A stretch of DNA of 64,000 nucleotides, from positions 682,001 through 746,000 of the forward strand of contig CP110632.1 in assembly GCA_026210745.1 (NCBI GenBank), in the 5' to 3' direction. Shown here piece after piece: positions 19,993 through 30,538 of this stretch. Source of the stretch: Exobasidium rhododendri (taxonomy: Eukaryota; Basidiomycota; Exobasidiomycetes; Exobasidiales; Exobasidiaceae). How positions within the stretch are numbered: the first letter of the stretch is position 1; the number at the start of each line of letters is the position of its first letter. The notes below the pieces were generated by a model, which was not told where the DNA came from, did not search any database, and was given only the letters and a program-made list of their open reading frames with translations. The translations under genes were made by a program, and so were the position numbers.

Positions 19993-22900
19993 TCACATTA
20001 GCGGCGGCGGAGAGGGGGCTACGACTACCTTCGGTGCTGAATCTTCCCTGCCCTCCTCCCTTTCTTGCTCCGTCTCCGTCTTCCGCACGTCTCCTTTATC
20101 ATGCACCTCCTTCCTCTCCTTCCTTAAGGCGTCAACTGCCCATGGATCACCCATCAACAGGCGATGGAACGCTGTCTTATTGCTGCTGCCAAACGTTTGC
20201 ATAATCGAAAGCCAGCCCTTTGTGCCGTCTTCACCTTCCGAGACATCCTGCAGGATGCTGCTGAGCATCTGTAGTGAAGCAGCATATGGCCAGGCTTCCT
20301 TTTCTTGAGTCTCGAGTGCAATGGTAAGCAGTTGAGACAGGCCTTCCTTCACTTTGTTAAAACCAATCCTCTGCTCTTCCGTCGAAGAGGGAAAGGACGG
20401 CACACCAGAAGAAAGCAAAAGGTGCGATACGACATAGTTCCAGGCGCAAGACGTCACTTCTGCGACGTAGAATTGGAATAGACAAGCCAAGTGAGGATAA
20501 AGCGTGATAGCTTGTAACGTCGAAGAGAGAACGGCGGATGCAACATGTCTGCAATCAGCAAGACGAAGGTGTAGAGTCTTGTTGAGCATCCGACCCGGTG
20601 ACAGCATTGGGGCGTCACTTTCCTCCACTCTCTTCAGAGCTTGAGGAATGAAATCTTTCAGAGCTCGAGGAATGAATTCCTGAAGAGCGGCCAGGCGAAT
20701 GAAAGCAACGTTCAAGCAGACACTCAGTCGAAGTGAGGGCGTCAAGGCACTGGAATGAATTGCTTCGGAGATCCACTTGACGTCCATCTTACTGACATCG
20801 CTGCTGCTGCTACTCTCCTCCACCCGACTGGCTGGGACAAGACCTTGCAGGCGACTCGGCAAAGACGATTGAAGCTTTGCCAAGAGCAGGTCCACCTCTA
20901 CGATCAGGGGCTTGCTGTCCTCGCTCGTCCCGTGCTCCTTTTGCACAAAGGCAGCAATTTCACTCAATCTCCCCTGCAGAGTCGCAAAATCGGTCTTGAC
21001 AAATTGTTCCCCGCTGATGCATGTTGTAGGAGGAGAAGGAGGAGCAAAGATTTGAATGGGATGCAGCCTTTCCAGTGCGAGGACCTTGCATTGAATTAGC
21101 CTCGCATCTTCTTCACTCCATAGGCCGTCGCGAAATGTCTGTTGTTGCAGTCCGAGCAAGGCGATCTGACGACGTGCAGTGCCAGTGTAGATGTGATAGC
21201 CACTCAAGTTACCCCTCAGTAGACAAAAGTGTGCCAGAAGAACGTTCTCCAGTACATCATCGTAATCTAGACCGTTCTTCAGACACCTTCGCAGGATGAC
21301 GTGCTTTACGATTTCCTTTGCTCTACTTCGATGACGACCAGGCTCGATCCATCCTTTGATCGAGTCGATACAGACCTTTGCTTCGTTTCCGTTCGATGCA
21401 GTCGCTTGATGGTGTTGATGATGCTGCTGCTCTTGTTGGACGCTGCTGTACTGGAGAAAGGACTTGAAGATTCGCCCCTCTGCCGTGTTGGCTTGACTTT
21501 TGTTTGAACAGGACAGCGAAACGCCTTGCAACTGCAACGCAATCGCTACCACTAATTCGATAATGTTGTTCCTGCCCGGCTTGACATAATTTTCGTACTT
21601 TGATAAGAGACTCTTGCTGGACAACACTGGCAACGGTAGAAGCGGAAACATCATCTCTTCAAAGTACTCGAGAGCAGGTAGTCCGACTGCCTTGGGAAGC
21701 AGCTGCATGGGCGCATTATGCATGGCTTGCGACACTAGATTTGTATTGGCAGACATGGTAGCGGCTGTGCGAGTTGACGATGAAATTAATGTTGTCGCCT
21801 GTGACATGCGGGGGTTGCTTGGAACGACTGGCGTCTTGAGAGGTCTCGTCTGAGTTCGTTGTGATACTTCGTAAGCTATAAAGCTGCCCAGATCTTCGAG
21901 TTCTGCAGTTGGGAGAGTACGAAGCTTGGTCATGTAGGGGGCGAGATGATGCCTAATGTCTTTGCTCTTCGATTTGGCTTGATCTGATGAAGAAGGAGGA
22001 GGAGGAGGCGACGTTTTGATGGTGAGACCTGCAGAGGGACGGGGTCCACCGATGGGCTGCAGTTGATGACTGTGCTCCTTCAGGGCCATGTTCGAGGTGG
22101 ACATCGCATGATCGTCTGTGCTGACGGAAGAGTGGGAAAAAGACGACTGCTGCTGCTGACCCCTCCCTTCCTCGGTGTTCTGCTGCAGGCTATTCACGAT
22201 CAACTTGGTGCGCCAATCGTTGCTTCTCTGCATGATGGAAGACGGTACAAACACATTGGAGTCGTTTGTTTTGATGCTCATCAGCGCTGGTAACGACGAC
22301 TCCCTTCTCGCTCGTTTTGGTAGTGTGATCCTAGGGTAAGGGAAGTCTGGGCGAGAAGTGACGCAATCATCTCCGAATCCTCTTCTGATGCAGCCTTCGC
22401 AAGGCCCTTCCCCTGTCGTTCCTGGCGCTGCTCTTGAACACTTGGTTCGAGAAGTAACGAAGGAACTTGTGAGTCTATCTTGTACACTCTTCTGAAGACA
22501 CTGAACAGATCTCACCTTCGTCTTCATCTTAAAGCACCGATCGCAGCTTTTTCTCTGAGGAGCGCCCTGGAACTGAATGTCGTCCAGTATCTTGCCATCC
22601 ATCAGCCTACTTGCCATGCTATCCAAGCACCGAGACACGCCTCCTTCAACTTCTTCTTCTCGCTCATCTTGTTCTCGCATCATCGAATCTGGACCTTGTG
22701 CAGCTCCACTATTTGCGAAAGGGGTACTGCTAATACCTTCGACGGCCCTGCCAGAATCAGCCCCTTCCCGACGTGATCTATCCACATCACCATACAGGTG
22801 TGACGAGGGTGGCGCCAAGCTAGAAAAGTGGGAGTGGGAAGTCGCTTTGTCGGTCGCTATCACAGTCGGCCCTTGATTCTCCCTCTCCATTTCTCCATAT

Positions 22901-23799
22901 TTCCTCTTGAGTTCTGCTGACGTGCGGGCAGTACTACTTTCTTCTTGAGACTGCTGCGCGGGTCTCTCGTGATTGCGACTCTGAGTGCGATCTATGCCGT
23001 CATGGCTACGTTGCATCGGATGAGAAGGAGCTCCCTGCCGCTCATCCACACTAACATTTATATTTGACTGCTTCGGAAGAGCATTCGAATCATGCTTGCT
23101 GTTGTTAAGATTCGTGGGAACGTACTGCTTTGAGAAGCGGTTGACCGAGAGAGGTGATGTGAAAGGCATCCATCTCTTATACGGTGCACCCTCTACACTG
23201 CTCGATCGCTGCTGTTGCTCTTGTTCCTGGTGCAGCTTCACCTTATCATACCGAGAAAGAGACCTGACTTGCTCGCTGTCGAAGGACGAAGTCGAATGAG
23301 CACTTGGCTCTGCTATTCCCGCAAGAAATTTGGAAGAGGGTGTTGGACCCTGACTACGGATATCGTACGCACTGACGATAGACTCTAGAGAGGCGGCAGT
23401 AGTGTTCGAGGGATGAGGAGGAGTAAGATTGCTTTGAATTCGTGGCAAGGAAGATTTCTCCCATCCCTCGTATGCTCTACCTCTCTCTTCCTCCAGGTGA
23501 CGAGTCGAGGGGCTGTGATACTCGTAGCGTCGTCCGAGAGCGTCCTGGAAGATGGTCTTCTTATCGGTCCGAAGCCTTTCTTCTTGCTTATCTATCGTGT
23601 GCGCCGATGTAGTAGAGGGAAGATTTGGTCGAGTCGAATGATTTGATGGCGCATGTGGAGGACTGGAGCTGCTTGTCAAGTCTATGTAGGATCGACGGCG
23701 ACCGAGTGGTGAAGCATACAAGGACTGTGGTCGACCATTTTCGACGGCTGTCACAGTTTTGGCGGTAGGGGTAGAAGCACACGAATCTGCTTGACTCAT
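19993..23799 (-). CDS. Zn2Cys6 fungal transcription factor
   Basis: Exons 23799-22516 and 22440-19993 give 1243 aa. The start is the first ATG of the frame (MSQADSCASTPTAK). The first ~415 residues are Ser/Gln-rich and disordered. The binuclear zinc cluster begins CDRCFKMKTK at the end of exon 1. It continues in exon 2 with CSRAAPGTTGEGPCEGCIRR, and the spacing is C-x2-C-x6-C-x12-C-x2-C-x8-C. Residues ~640-1150 resemble the helical middle homology region of such regulators, with leucine-rich stretches such as NIIELVVAIALQLQG. The 75-nt intron 22515-22441 is a multiple of three, has no stop in frame, and falls between the second and third zinc ligands. If retained, it would insert 25 residues there. 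Target genes are unknown. Confidence 0.85.
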   Translation of the reverse strand: MSQADSCASTPTAKTVTAVENGRPQSLYASPLGRRRSYIDLTSSSSPPHAPSNHSTRPNLPSTTSAHTIDKQEERLRTDKKTIFQDALGRRYEYHSPSTRHLEEERGRAYEGWEKSSLPRIQSNLTPPHPSNTTAASLESIVSAYDIRSQGPTPSSKFLAGIAEPSAHSTSSFDSEQVRSLSRYDKVKLHQEQEQQQRSSSVEGAPYKRWMPFTSPLSVNRFSKQYVPTNLNNSKHDSNALPKQSNINVSVDERQGAPSHPMQRSHDGIDRTQSRNHERPAQQSQEESSTARTSAELKRKYGEMERENQGPTVIATDKATSHSHFSSLAPPSSHLYGDVDRSRREGADSGRAVEGISSTPFANSGAAQGPDSMMREQDEREEEVEGGVSRCLDSMASRLMDGKILDDIQFQGAPQRKSCDRCFKMKTKVRSVQCLQKSVQDRLTSSFVTSRTKCSRAAPGTTGEGPCEGCIRRGFGDDCVTSRPDFPYPRITLPKRARRESSLPALMSIKTNDSNVFVPSSIMQRSNDWRTKLIVNSLQQNTEEGRGQQQQSSFSHSSVSTDDHAMSTSNMALKEHSHQLQPIGGPRPSAGLTIKTSPPPPPSSSDQAKSKSKDIRHHLAPYMTKLRTLPTAELEDLGSFIAYEVSQRTQTRPLKTPVVPSNPRMSQATTLISSSTRTAATMSANTNLVSQAMHNAPMQLLPKAVGLPALEYFEEMMFPLLPLPVLSSKSLLSKYENYVKPGRNNIIELVVAIALQLQGVSLSCSNKSQANTAEGRIFKSFLQYSSVQQEQQHHQHHQATASNGNEAKVCIDSIKGWIEPGRHRSRAKEIVKHVILRRCLKNGLDYDDVLENVLLAHFCLLRGNLSGYHIYTGTARRQIALLGLQQQTFRDGLWSEEDARLIQCKVLALERLHPIQIFAPPSPPTTCISGEQFVKTDFATLQGRLSEIAAFVQKEHGTSEDSKPLIVEVDLLLAKLQSSLPSRLQGLVPASRVEESSSSSDVSKMDVKWISEAIHSSALTPSLRLSVCLNVAFIRLAALQEFIPRALKDFIPQALKRVEESDAPMLSPGRMLNKTLHLRLADCRHVASAVLSSTLQAITLYPHLACLFQFYVAEVTSCAWNYVVSHLLLSSGVPSFPSSTEEQRIGFNKVKEGLSQLLTIALETQEKEAWPYAASLQMLSSILQDVSEGEDGTKGWLSIMQTFGSSNKTAFHRLLMGDPWAVDALRKERKEVHDKGDVRKTETEQEREEGREDSAPKVVVAPSPPPLM

Positions 23800-25085
23800 C
23801 GCGGGCAATATCCAAATCTTGAGAGGTGGTGCAAGGTGGAAGGAGAAGAAGGAAAGCGGGCGAAGCAATATCAGTGACAGAAAGGAGAGCAAGAGAGAGA
23901 CAGAGGCGGAAGTCTGCCTTATTTATGACTGCTCGGCGCCCATCTGGAGACTGATTGTCCATTTTGAGGTTGCGACACCTCGACGCCAACACCTACATTC
24001 ACTGTCCGCTGCGTATTATGTATACGTGCCTTTGTTCGCCCCGTCCTGGAAAGGGGCATAAAAGCTCTTGGAAGGAAGTCCTTTTTGGCCGTCCAGTGTC
24101 GTCGGTGTGCTCTGTATGACAAATGAACAGCTCGGATGTAAAAGACGTGGATTTTTCCTTTCCGCACATTGATAGAGTAAGTGGTACGTAGCAAATTGAG
24201 GTACAGTGTACTTGCGCCACAGCATCAATCTGAAACAATTTCTTTTCGTTATCTGCTTTCTGACTCTATTTCATAGTCTTCATGCAGGTCCCTCCTTGCT
24301 GTTCATTCATTTATCTCGTCCCTGATTATCGCTTGACCGACGTTGTATCATTTGGGAGCGGTAAATTTTTACTCTGCGAAGGGTGTGCTCAGAATAGATC
24401 ACTGCTGTTCGTAACACACCTCTTCGAATGCTTGCACGATGAAGTCACACCCATCACTACACGCTCGATCGCCGAAATGCCCAACTTCACTTCGAGGTCG
24501 TCTCCTCTCTGCCCATCGCGCTATTCAGCCCTTGTAGGCGGTCGGCTGAATCATGGAAGAATCACCGACTGGAAGCGTGCAGACTTCCTCCAGTCATCTC
24601 TTCAATTGCATACTCTCGAGCGATTATCAACGGATGTACTGCAGGCGCAGGGACCCCAATCACTCTCCGAAGCCAGCGCAGGTAGCCAAGACCGGGCTAA
24701 GACTCCGCTTGATGAGCATGGGCCGTGTCGATCCTGATACGTCGGCCGCTCGTTCATCGTTCATGTCCGTGAAGTCACAAAGGCTCACGTGGTAGTACTC
24801 TCTTCAATGTCCGATCAAAGAGCATTCGTTGAGTAGACAAATGCGATCTATACAAAGCATATAGTATCGAAGTGAGCGATTAGTAGCAGGCGTGTCACCA
24901 CTGGCGGAGGGGAAAGTTGTGTAGCAGTGCCCTCGGACTATTGAAGATGAATTGCGAGTTGCCAGTCCCCCACGTGGGAGTGCTAGCGCCGAAAATATAT
25001 AGGGTGAGGGTCTAAATCGTTCATTCTCTCGTTTTGCATGTCAATCAGCATACCATCCCTGACCTCTGGGCTGAGCTGAGCAGCG
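23800..25085. other. intergenic, divergent promoters
   Basis: About 1.3 kb between two divergent genes. One 86-codon frame from ATG 24478 to 24737 has no recognisable motif, and I do not call it. The frame upstream of the transcription factor ATG is open but lacks another ATG. No RNA genes or repeats were seen. Confidence 0.45.
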
Positions 25086-26909
25086 ATGGGTCATGGAAGG
25101 AGCGACCTGCTCTACATCACGCACAATGAGATGGTGAGTAGTTGGGAATCGGATTTGAAGGTTTTGCAGGATCTTGACTCCTTCTTTCTTCGAAATTAGA
25201 GCGGCGTGTATGGTGACCACACAGCCAGTGGAGGACGTCGACTTAAAGTATCCGAAGTAGGCTTTCAACTTTTGCCATTCGACTGCTGTGCTCTTTCACT
25301 GCAACCGTGGACCAATCCGGTCTGTAGCGTCACAGAAGGAACCGTCTTTGAGCTCACCAACATCCTGCCTTTCCTCAAGCTGCATGGTGTAAATCCAGCA
25401 ACTGGAACAAAGCTGGAAGGCAAGGATCTGCTGCGTGTCAATTTCCACAAGAATCAGAATGGAAAATTTCACGATCCTGTTAGCTTCAAAGAATTCAACG
25501 AACACAGTCACATTGTCGTCATTCGTACTAGCGGCAACGTCTTCTCCTACGACACTGTTCAACAGCTCAATGTGAAAGCAAAATTCCTGCGAGATTTAGT
25601 CGACGATACCGCATTCACCAAGAAAGATATCATCACTTTGCAGGACCCACACAATGTCGAAGGAAAGGATCTGAGTAAGCTACACCACCTCAAGAATGGG
25701 CTTAAGTGGACGAAGGAAGTCGACACAAACGAGGAAGTAAATGCAAGTGCAACCGGTAGTGCAAGCAAGCTGCTGAAGCAGATGCGGGAGGCAAAGGAAG
25801 CAAAGGAAAAGGAAACAGAAAGGAAGGGCGAACCTAAAGTGGCGGAAAAGGCAGTTCCCGTGAGCTCTACATCTACCGCTGCATCCTTGTCCAAGGTAGC
25901 GAAAGTGCCCTATAACGCTACCAATGCAAGCACCGGTATGATGGCCGCTAGTTTCACCTCGTCAGGCTTGACCATCCAGACCAAAAGCGAGAGGCAGCTG
26001 ATCAACGAAGAAGAGTACATGTTTGAAAAGGTGGCTGCTGGTGAAGGTCTTTCGAAGGCCAAGAATGGAGCCAAAGGAAAGACGAAAGCTTTCGTCCGAA
26101 TGGAAACCAACTTTGGGCCCCTCAATGTGGAATTGCATGTCGACAAGGCACCAAAGACTTGCTACAACTTTCTAGAACTGTGCAAGACTGGCAAGTATAG
26201 CGACACGCTTTTTCATCGGAACATTAAAGGATTTATGATTCAGGGCGGAGATCCGACGGGTACTGGGAAAGGTGGTGAATCTATCTGGGGGAAGCCATTC
26301 AGGGATGAGTTTGATGTCCAGGGCGCATATAGGCACACTAAACGTGGGGTTCTGAGCATGGCGAACAAGGGGCCTGCAAGCAATGGCAGTCAGTTCTTCT
26401 TCTCCTATCGAGACAAATTGCCACACCTTGATGCAAAGCACACAGTCTTTGGAATGCTGTTGGCCGATGAGGATGGCCGACTCGAAACGTTAGACAAGAT
26501 GGAGGCTGTCCCTAATGAGGCAGGCAGTGATCGGCCAATGAGGAGTATTCGAATTCTCCAAGTATATGTTCTCGAGAATCCATTCGACGATTACAAGGAA
26601 CATCTACAGAGACGATTCGCCAGAGAGAACATGAGCGATGCCGAGCAGAAACAGCGGCTTGAGAAGAGGAAGAGAAAGGACGACGATAGGACAACGTGGC
26701 TGGGAACCCAACTCGAAGCAAAGGCGCCTGTCGAGTCGAAAGAGGGAGGGGACGAGTTAGGTCACCTCAAGAGCACGTCCATGGGCGTGGGACGTTATAT
26801 GGAGAGCAGCAAGAGTAGTGCGAATCAAGTGCAGTCGCTCGCATATCATGTCGATGGACCCCAAAAGCGTGTATCCAAGGCTGCCTTTGGCGACTTTTCG
26901 TCGTGGTAA
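25086..26909 (+). CDS. U-box/cyclophilin peptidyl-prolyl isomerase-like (PPIL2/Cyp60)
   Basis: Exons 25086-25133 and 25200-26909 give 585 aa. The short first exon encodes MGHGRSDLLYITHNEM, matching the family's usual start. The U-box follows at ~25-110 (LPFDCCALSLQPWTNPVCS, TNILPFLKLHGVNP, LEGKDLLRVNFHKN). The stretch NVFSYDTVQQLNVKAKFLRD comes next. The cyclophilin domain spans ~300-455 and keeps FHRNIKGFMIQGGDPT and SNGSQFFF. The tryptophan position of cyclophilin A, just before LDxKH, reads His (KLPHLDAKH). Cyclosporin binding and strong isomerase activity are therefore doubtful, as for other PPIL2 proteins. Family members are spliceosome-associated nuclear proteins with E3 ubiquitin ligase features. 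The C-terminus is basic and disordered. Confidence 0.92.
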
Positions 26910-27988
26910 TCGCCCCCCCCAAGCCCTCCCAAGCCCTCCCTCCCTGTCTGACCACCTTTCCGACGCCCTCACTACATAAGGGTGTGCCCCACCTTCCCTG
27001 TCATCGCCAAGCCCCGCTTCCTGAGTGTAACATCATACCATCATATACAATCGCATCTCGTGTACTGAATAGACACTTTTGTACCATCATGACCTTGAAT
27101 CGACTTTCGGCTTGTAAGAAGGTACAATTGGAGCCCCCCTTGAGATGGAAAACGCGGCGGCAGCACGTTCGGCTGCCAAGGCTGAAAAGAGAAATCAATT
27201 AAAGTGGCCGATGCGCTAATCGGGTTGCCTGCATCTTGTTAATGTACATTTCCAGGAGGGGTCACTGTATCCTAATTTCACATTTGAAGGAAAGGAGGGG
27301 GGGACGGGATTGTAATTACTTAAGACGTGTGAGAATAATATTATTGGTAATGATACATTTACCATTTGAGCAATACAGATTCTTGTAGAGCATCAGTCTC
27401 AACGTCTACCCTTTCTCCTCGGCATGATATTGTGAAGCTGTGTATTTTCCTGCTCCAGTTTCATACAGTCTTGGAGATGAGATCGGCACCGATTGAGAAG
27501 CCAAATTCTCACTTGCAATACCAAATGGGAATACTCCCTGCAACCATACTACCAGACCGCCGGCTTAATGCATACAAAGGGGGGAGAAGGCCAAAGCATC
27601 AGAGGAATAAGTAAGCTGCCTCTCCAAAGTCGGAGAAGAAGGTCGGCCGGTCCACCTCTAGACTACTGCTGCAACTACAGCTCATGCACTTTGGTACGAT
27701 CAGCAGGTGTTCCAACCCTTCCTTCTATCTCGGCACGACAGTACGGCCAATTGCTTCTCTTTTTTGGGTAGTCTGGGGCAGCACTACTCAGGATATGTGT
27801 TCGAATGCGACAATAGCACCTTAGCTTTTTTTTCTCGACGCAGACACACACACAGATCTATCGCACAAGATCACACAAGAGCCGCCGCTATAGTCGCTAC
27901 TCGAGCTGTCAAGCTTTTTGTCGCAACTTCAATACGCTCCCCGCCTCGCCTGTCACACATCCATCGATCCATCCATCTACATACTGTC
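26910..27988. other. intergenic, no gene seen
   Basis: Immediately after the stop at 26909 is a C-rich patch with the repeated unit AAGCCCTCCC (near 26920-26945). The remainder has only short motif-free ORFs on either strand. Confidence 0.5.
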
Positions 27989-28000
27989 ATGACCGATTAG
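27989..28000 (+). promoter_or_regulatory. minimal uORF or micro-exon before the MFS gene
   Basis: ATG ACC GAT TAG lies 39 bases before the MFS ATG. The TAG overlaps a GTAAGT donor at 28000, and TTGCAG ends at 28038. If the 39-nt intron is removed, this ATG is in frame and adds MTDY to the transporter. If not, it is a three-codon uORF. The intron is shorter than others here. Confidence 0.4.
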
Positions 28001-28039
28001 TAAGTCCACTCTACTTTCAAGACATCACACACTTGCAGC

Positions 28040-30144
28040 ATGGCCGGCGTATCGAACGACGCTGCTCGTTGTAAAGCGGGCAACAATTTCGGTCCCGTCG
28101 TCGAAACAGATCTACCATCGTACGAAGCATATATCCCGCCCTTCGACAGTAGCAGCATACAGTTGGAAGGCAAGGAAGATCCTCGAAATTGGAGCAGCTC
28201 CATGAAATGGTACACCACCGCTGTCATTTCCCTCATGGGTTTCATCTCACCCCTTGGTTCGTCCATTCTGGTGCCTGGAGGAGAATTTCTCGATCGAGAC
28301 ATGCATCTACATTCAAGAACACTGAGTCTCCTTCCCGTCAGTCTTTTCGTCCTTGGCTTAGGTGTTGGACCGTTTTTTCTGGCTCCGGCAAGTGAACTTA
28401 AAGGAAGGCAACCAATATACCTGATATCAAGTGTCGTGTTTGTGCTGCTGAATGTCGGATGTGCTCTTGTCGATACATTTCCTAGTCTTCTCGTTCTTCG
28501 ATTTTTGGCGGGTGCTGCAGGCAGCACAGGTCCGAGTCTAGGGGCCGGGAGCATCGTGAGTACCGAGAAGAGGGTATGGGTCCTACGAAAGGCTGTCGAT
28601 ACTAAACTCGTGTCTCCGTTCCTCTTTCAGGGCGACATGTTTTCCCCTCGCGACCGAGGCCGGGCTCAGTCTCTGTATGGACTTGGACCTTTACTAGGAC
28701 CAGTTTGCGGGACTATAGCTGGCGGTTGGATAGCTCAAGGATCTCATAATTGGCACTGGTTGATGTGGACCCTGGCGATCGTGAGTGACCCGCTTGGCAA
28801 CAATGACATAGGGATCAGACACCGACGTCTTCCTCTTCTTTGCAGCTCTCCGGTGTCATCACGATCATTGTTCTTGTGTCGCTGCGTGAAACGTACGGAC
28901 CGGTGCTCTTACAACGCAAGGTCAAGAAGATGACACGGCTTCACCTGGAAGAATTGACACAAATGACTCCGGCTAACGAGCAAGAGAAGAAGGCCTGGGA
29001 GGAGCACTATCAGCAAGTCGAGAAGTTGGTCAAGCCTTCGAATGCAATCGCGCTAGAACGACTTCCACCAAGGGTCAGCAAGTTTGTTTCGCCAATCATA
29101 CCCAGCAAGGTGCTACTTGTCAAGCTCAGACTCGCTCTTAGTCGACCTTTCCGCTTACTCTTTGGCAATCCTATTTGCGCCATCTTCAGTCTCTATATGG
29201 GTTACATCTACGGAATCATCTTTCTGTTCATCACACAGCACCCTTTGTTGTTCCAGCGTCGAGATGATCCAGAAGAACCTTCACCACAGCGCTTGCCTAC
29301 CTACGGATTCAGCGAAGGTATTGCTAGTCTATCGTACATCGGCCTAGGTCTCGGCTTCATTGTGGCAGCCATTATCAACACTCTCCTTCAAGACACAATC
29401 TACGCTCGTCTCGTGCTGAGTCAAGGCAAGATTGGATGGTTCCTGTTCTTAGATCGAGACGAGATTGTCGAGCGAGTGACACAAATAAAAAGTAACAAAG
29501 CCGAGGAGGACGACAAGGAGAAGCAAACGACTTGCGTAGTAGTAGATCAGGAGAAGAACGCAGGAAGGTCTTCTCCCGCTACAGCTGAGCCCAAAGTGGC
29601 CAGTGGCAGCAGCAAAGCGAGTGACAACGCCAAGCTGTCTGACAACGATGTCAAGATCACTCCGACGACAGCAACAAGACCTGCCCCACCAACACTCATG
29701 CCTCAGCAGCAGCAGCAGCCGACACCTCCTGTCGGCAAAGGTCGGCCGGAGTACCGCTTACCACTCTGCTTTGTTGGTATGATCATTCTTCCTTGCGGTC
29801 TCCTGCTCTTTGGCTGGACTGCAGCTGCTCGAGTTCATTTCATGATCCCTCTGATCGGCTCCTTCTTGGTGGGAGTGGGATCGATCCTGCCCTTTCAGTC
29901 AATTCTAGTCTACCTAGTCGATGCATTTATTCCCTACTCTGCCAGCGCAACAGCTTGTGCAGTCCTTGTTCGATGTGTCCTGGCGGCCGCATTTCCTCTT
30001 TTTGCCCAGCAGATGTTCGTCGCTATCGGGTACGGGTGGGGAAGTACTGTTCTGGCAGTCGTCAGTCTTCTCGGTCTTCCTGTTCCCATCATTCTTTACC
30101 TGCACGGTGAGAAGATCCGAACAAGATTCAAATTCAATGGCTAA
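28040..30144 (+). CDS. MFS drug/polyamine transporter (DHA1-like)
   Basis: Exons 28040-28555, 28631-28780 and 28846-30144 give 654 aa, with phase-0 junctions throughout. The N-terminal cytosolic region holds EDPRNWSSSMKW, the stretch that typically precedes TM1 in fungal drug and polyamine transporters. SELKGRQPIYLISS corresponds to the loop 2-3 signature. FLAGAAGSTGPSLGAGSI and the exon 2 sequence GDMFSPRDRGRAQSLYGLGPLLGP fit TM4-TM5 of the same group. Twelve membrane segments can be placed. The central cytosolic loop between TM6 and TM7 is present. An unusually long hydrophilic, Ser/Lys/Gln-rich insert of ~100 residues lies near 455-560, between TM8 and TM9. Substrate is unknown: antifungal or polyamine export is the family norm. 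Confidence 0.87.
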
Positions 30145-30538
30145 AGGCTTCGATGGTCCTTTCGCATGATGATCCAAACGTTGTAACAATAAACATTCCC
30201 TGTTCTTCTTTCATGCCTGTATTTTTACTTCGCACTGTCTTGCTCCTTTCTCTGCTATGCAAATTGTTTCGCATCCCACTATACAAAACTCGGAGGCCTT
30301 CGTCGAGAGGGCAGATCCTTCAAGCACTTGCATCTTGGGTACTCGGTCCGTGCGAGCGACGATGTATATACATTTTATTTAGTTTATTCGGCGAAGAAAA
30401 GAGGCAATTTGGAGGTCAAGTGCGGCTTTGCTCCTTTCCAGCTCTCTCCTCAAGGCTCATTTCTCTTTGAAAAGGGGGAGGGAGGGGCTTCGCTTTCTCC
30501 TTCGACATCGTGTCTCTACATTCACATATTCGACTAGT
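30145..30538. other. intergenic
   Basis: About 400 bases holding the 3' end of the MFS gene and the promoter of the GH125 gene. A short AT-rich patch lies at 30364-30382. No gene seen. Confidence 0.5.

Noticed and set aside
24282-24737. Possible 86-151 aa protein upstream of the cyclophilin gene
   Set aside because: No motif, unremarkable composition, and a position within a divergent promoter region.
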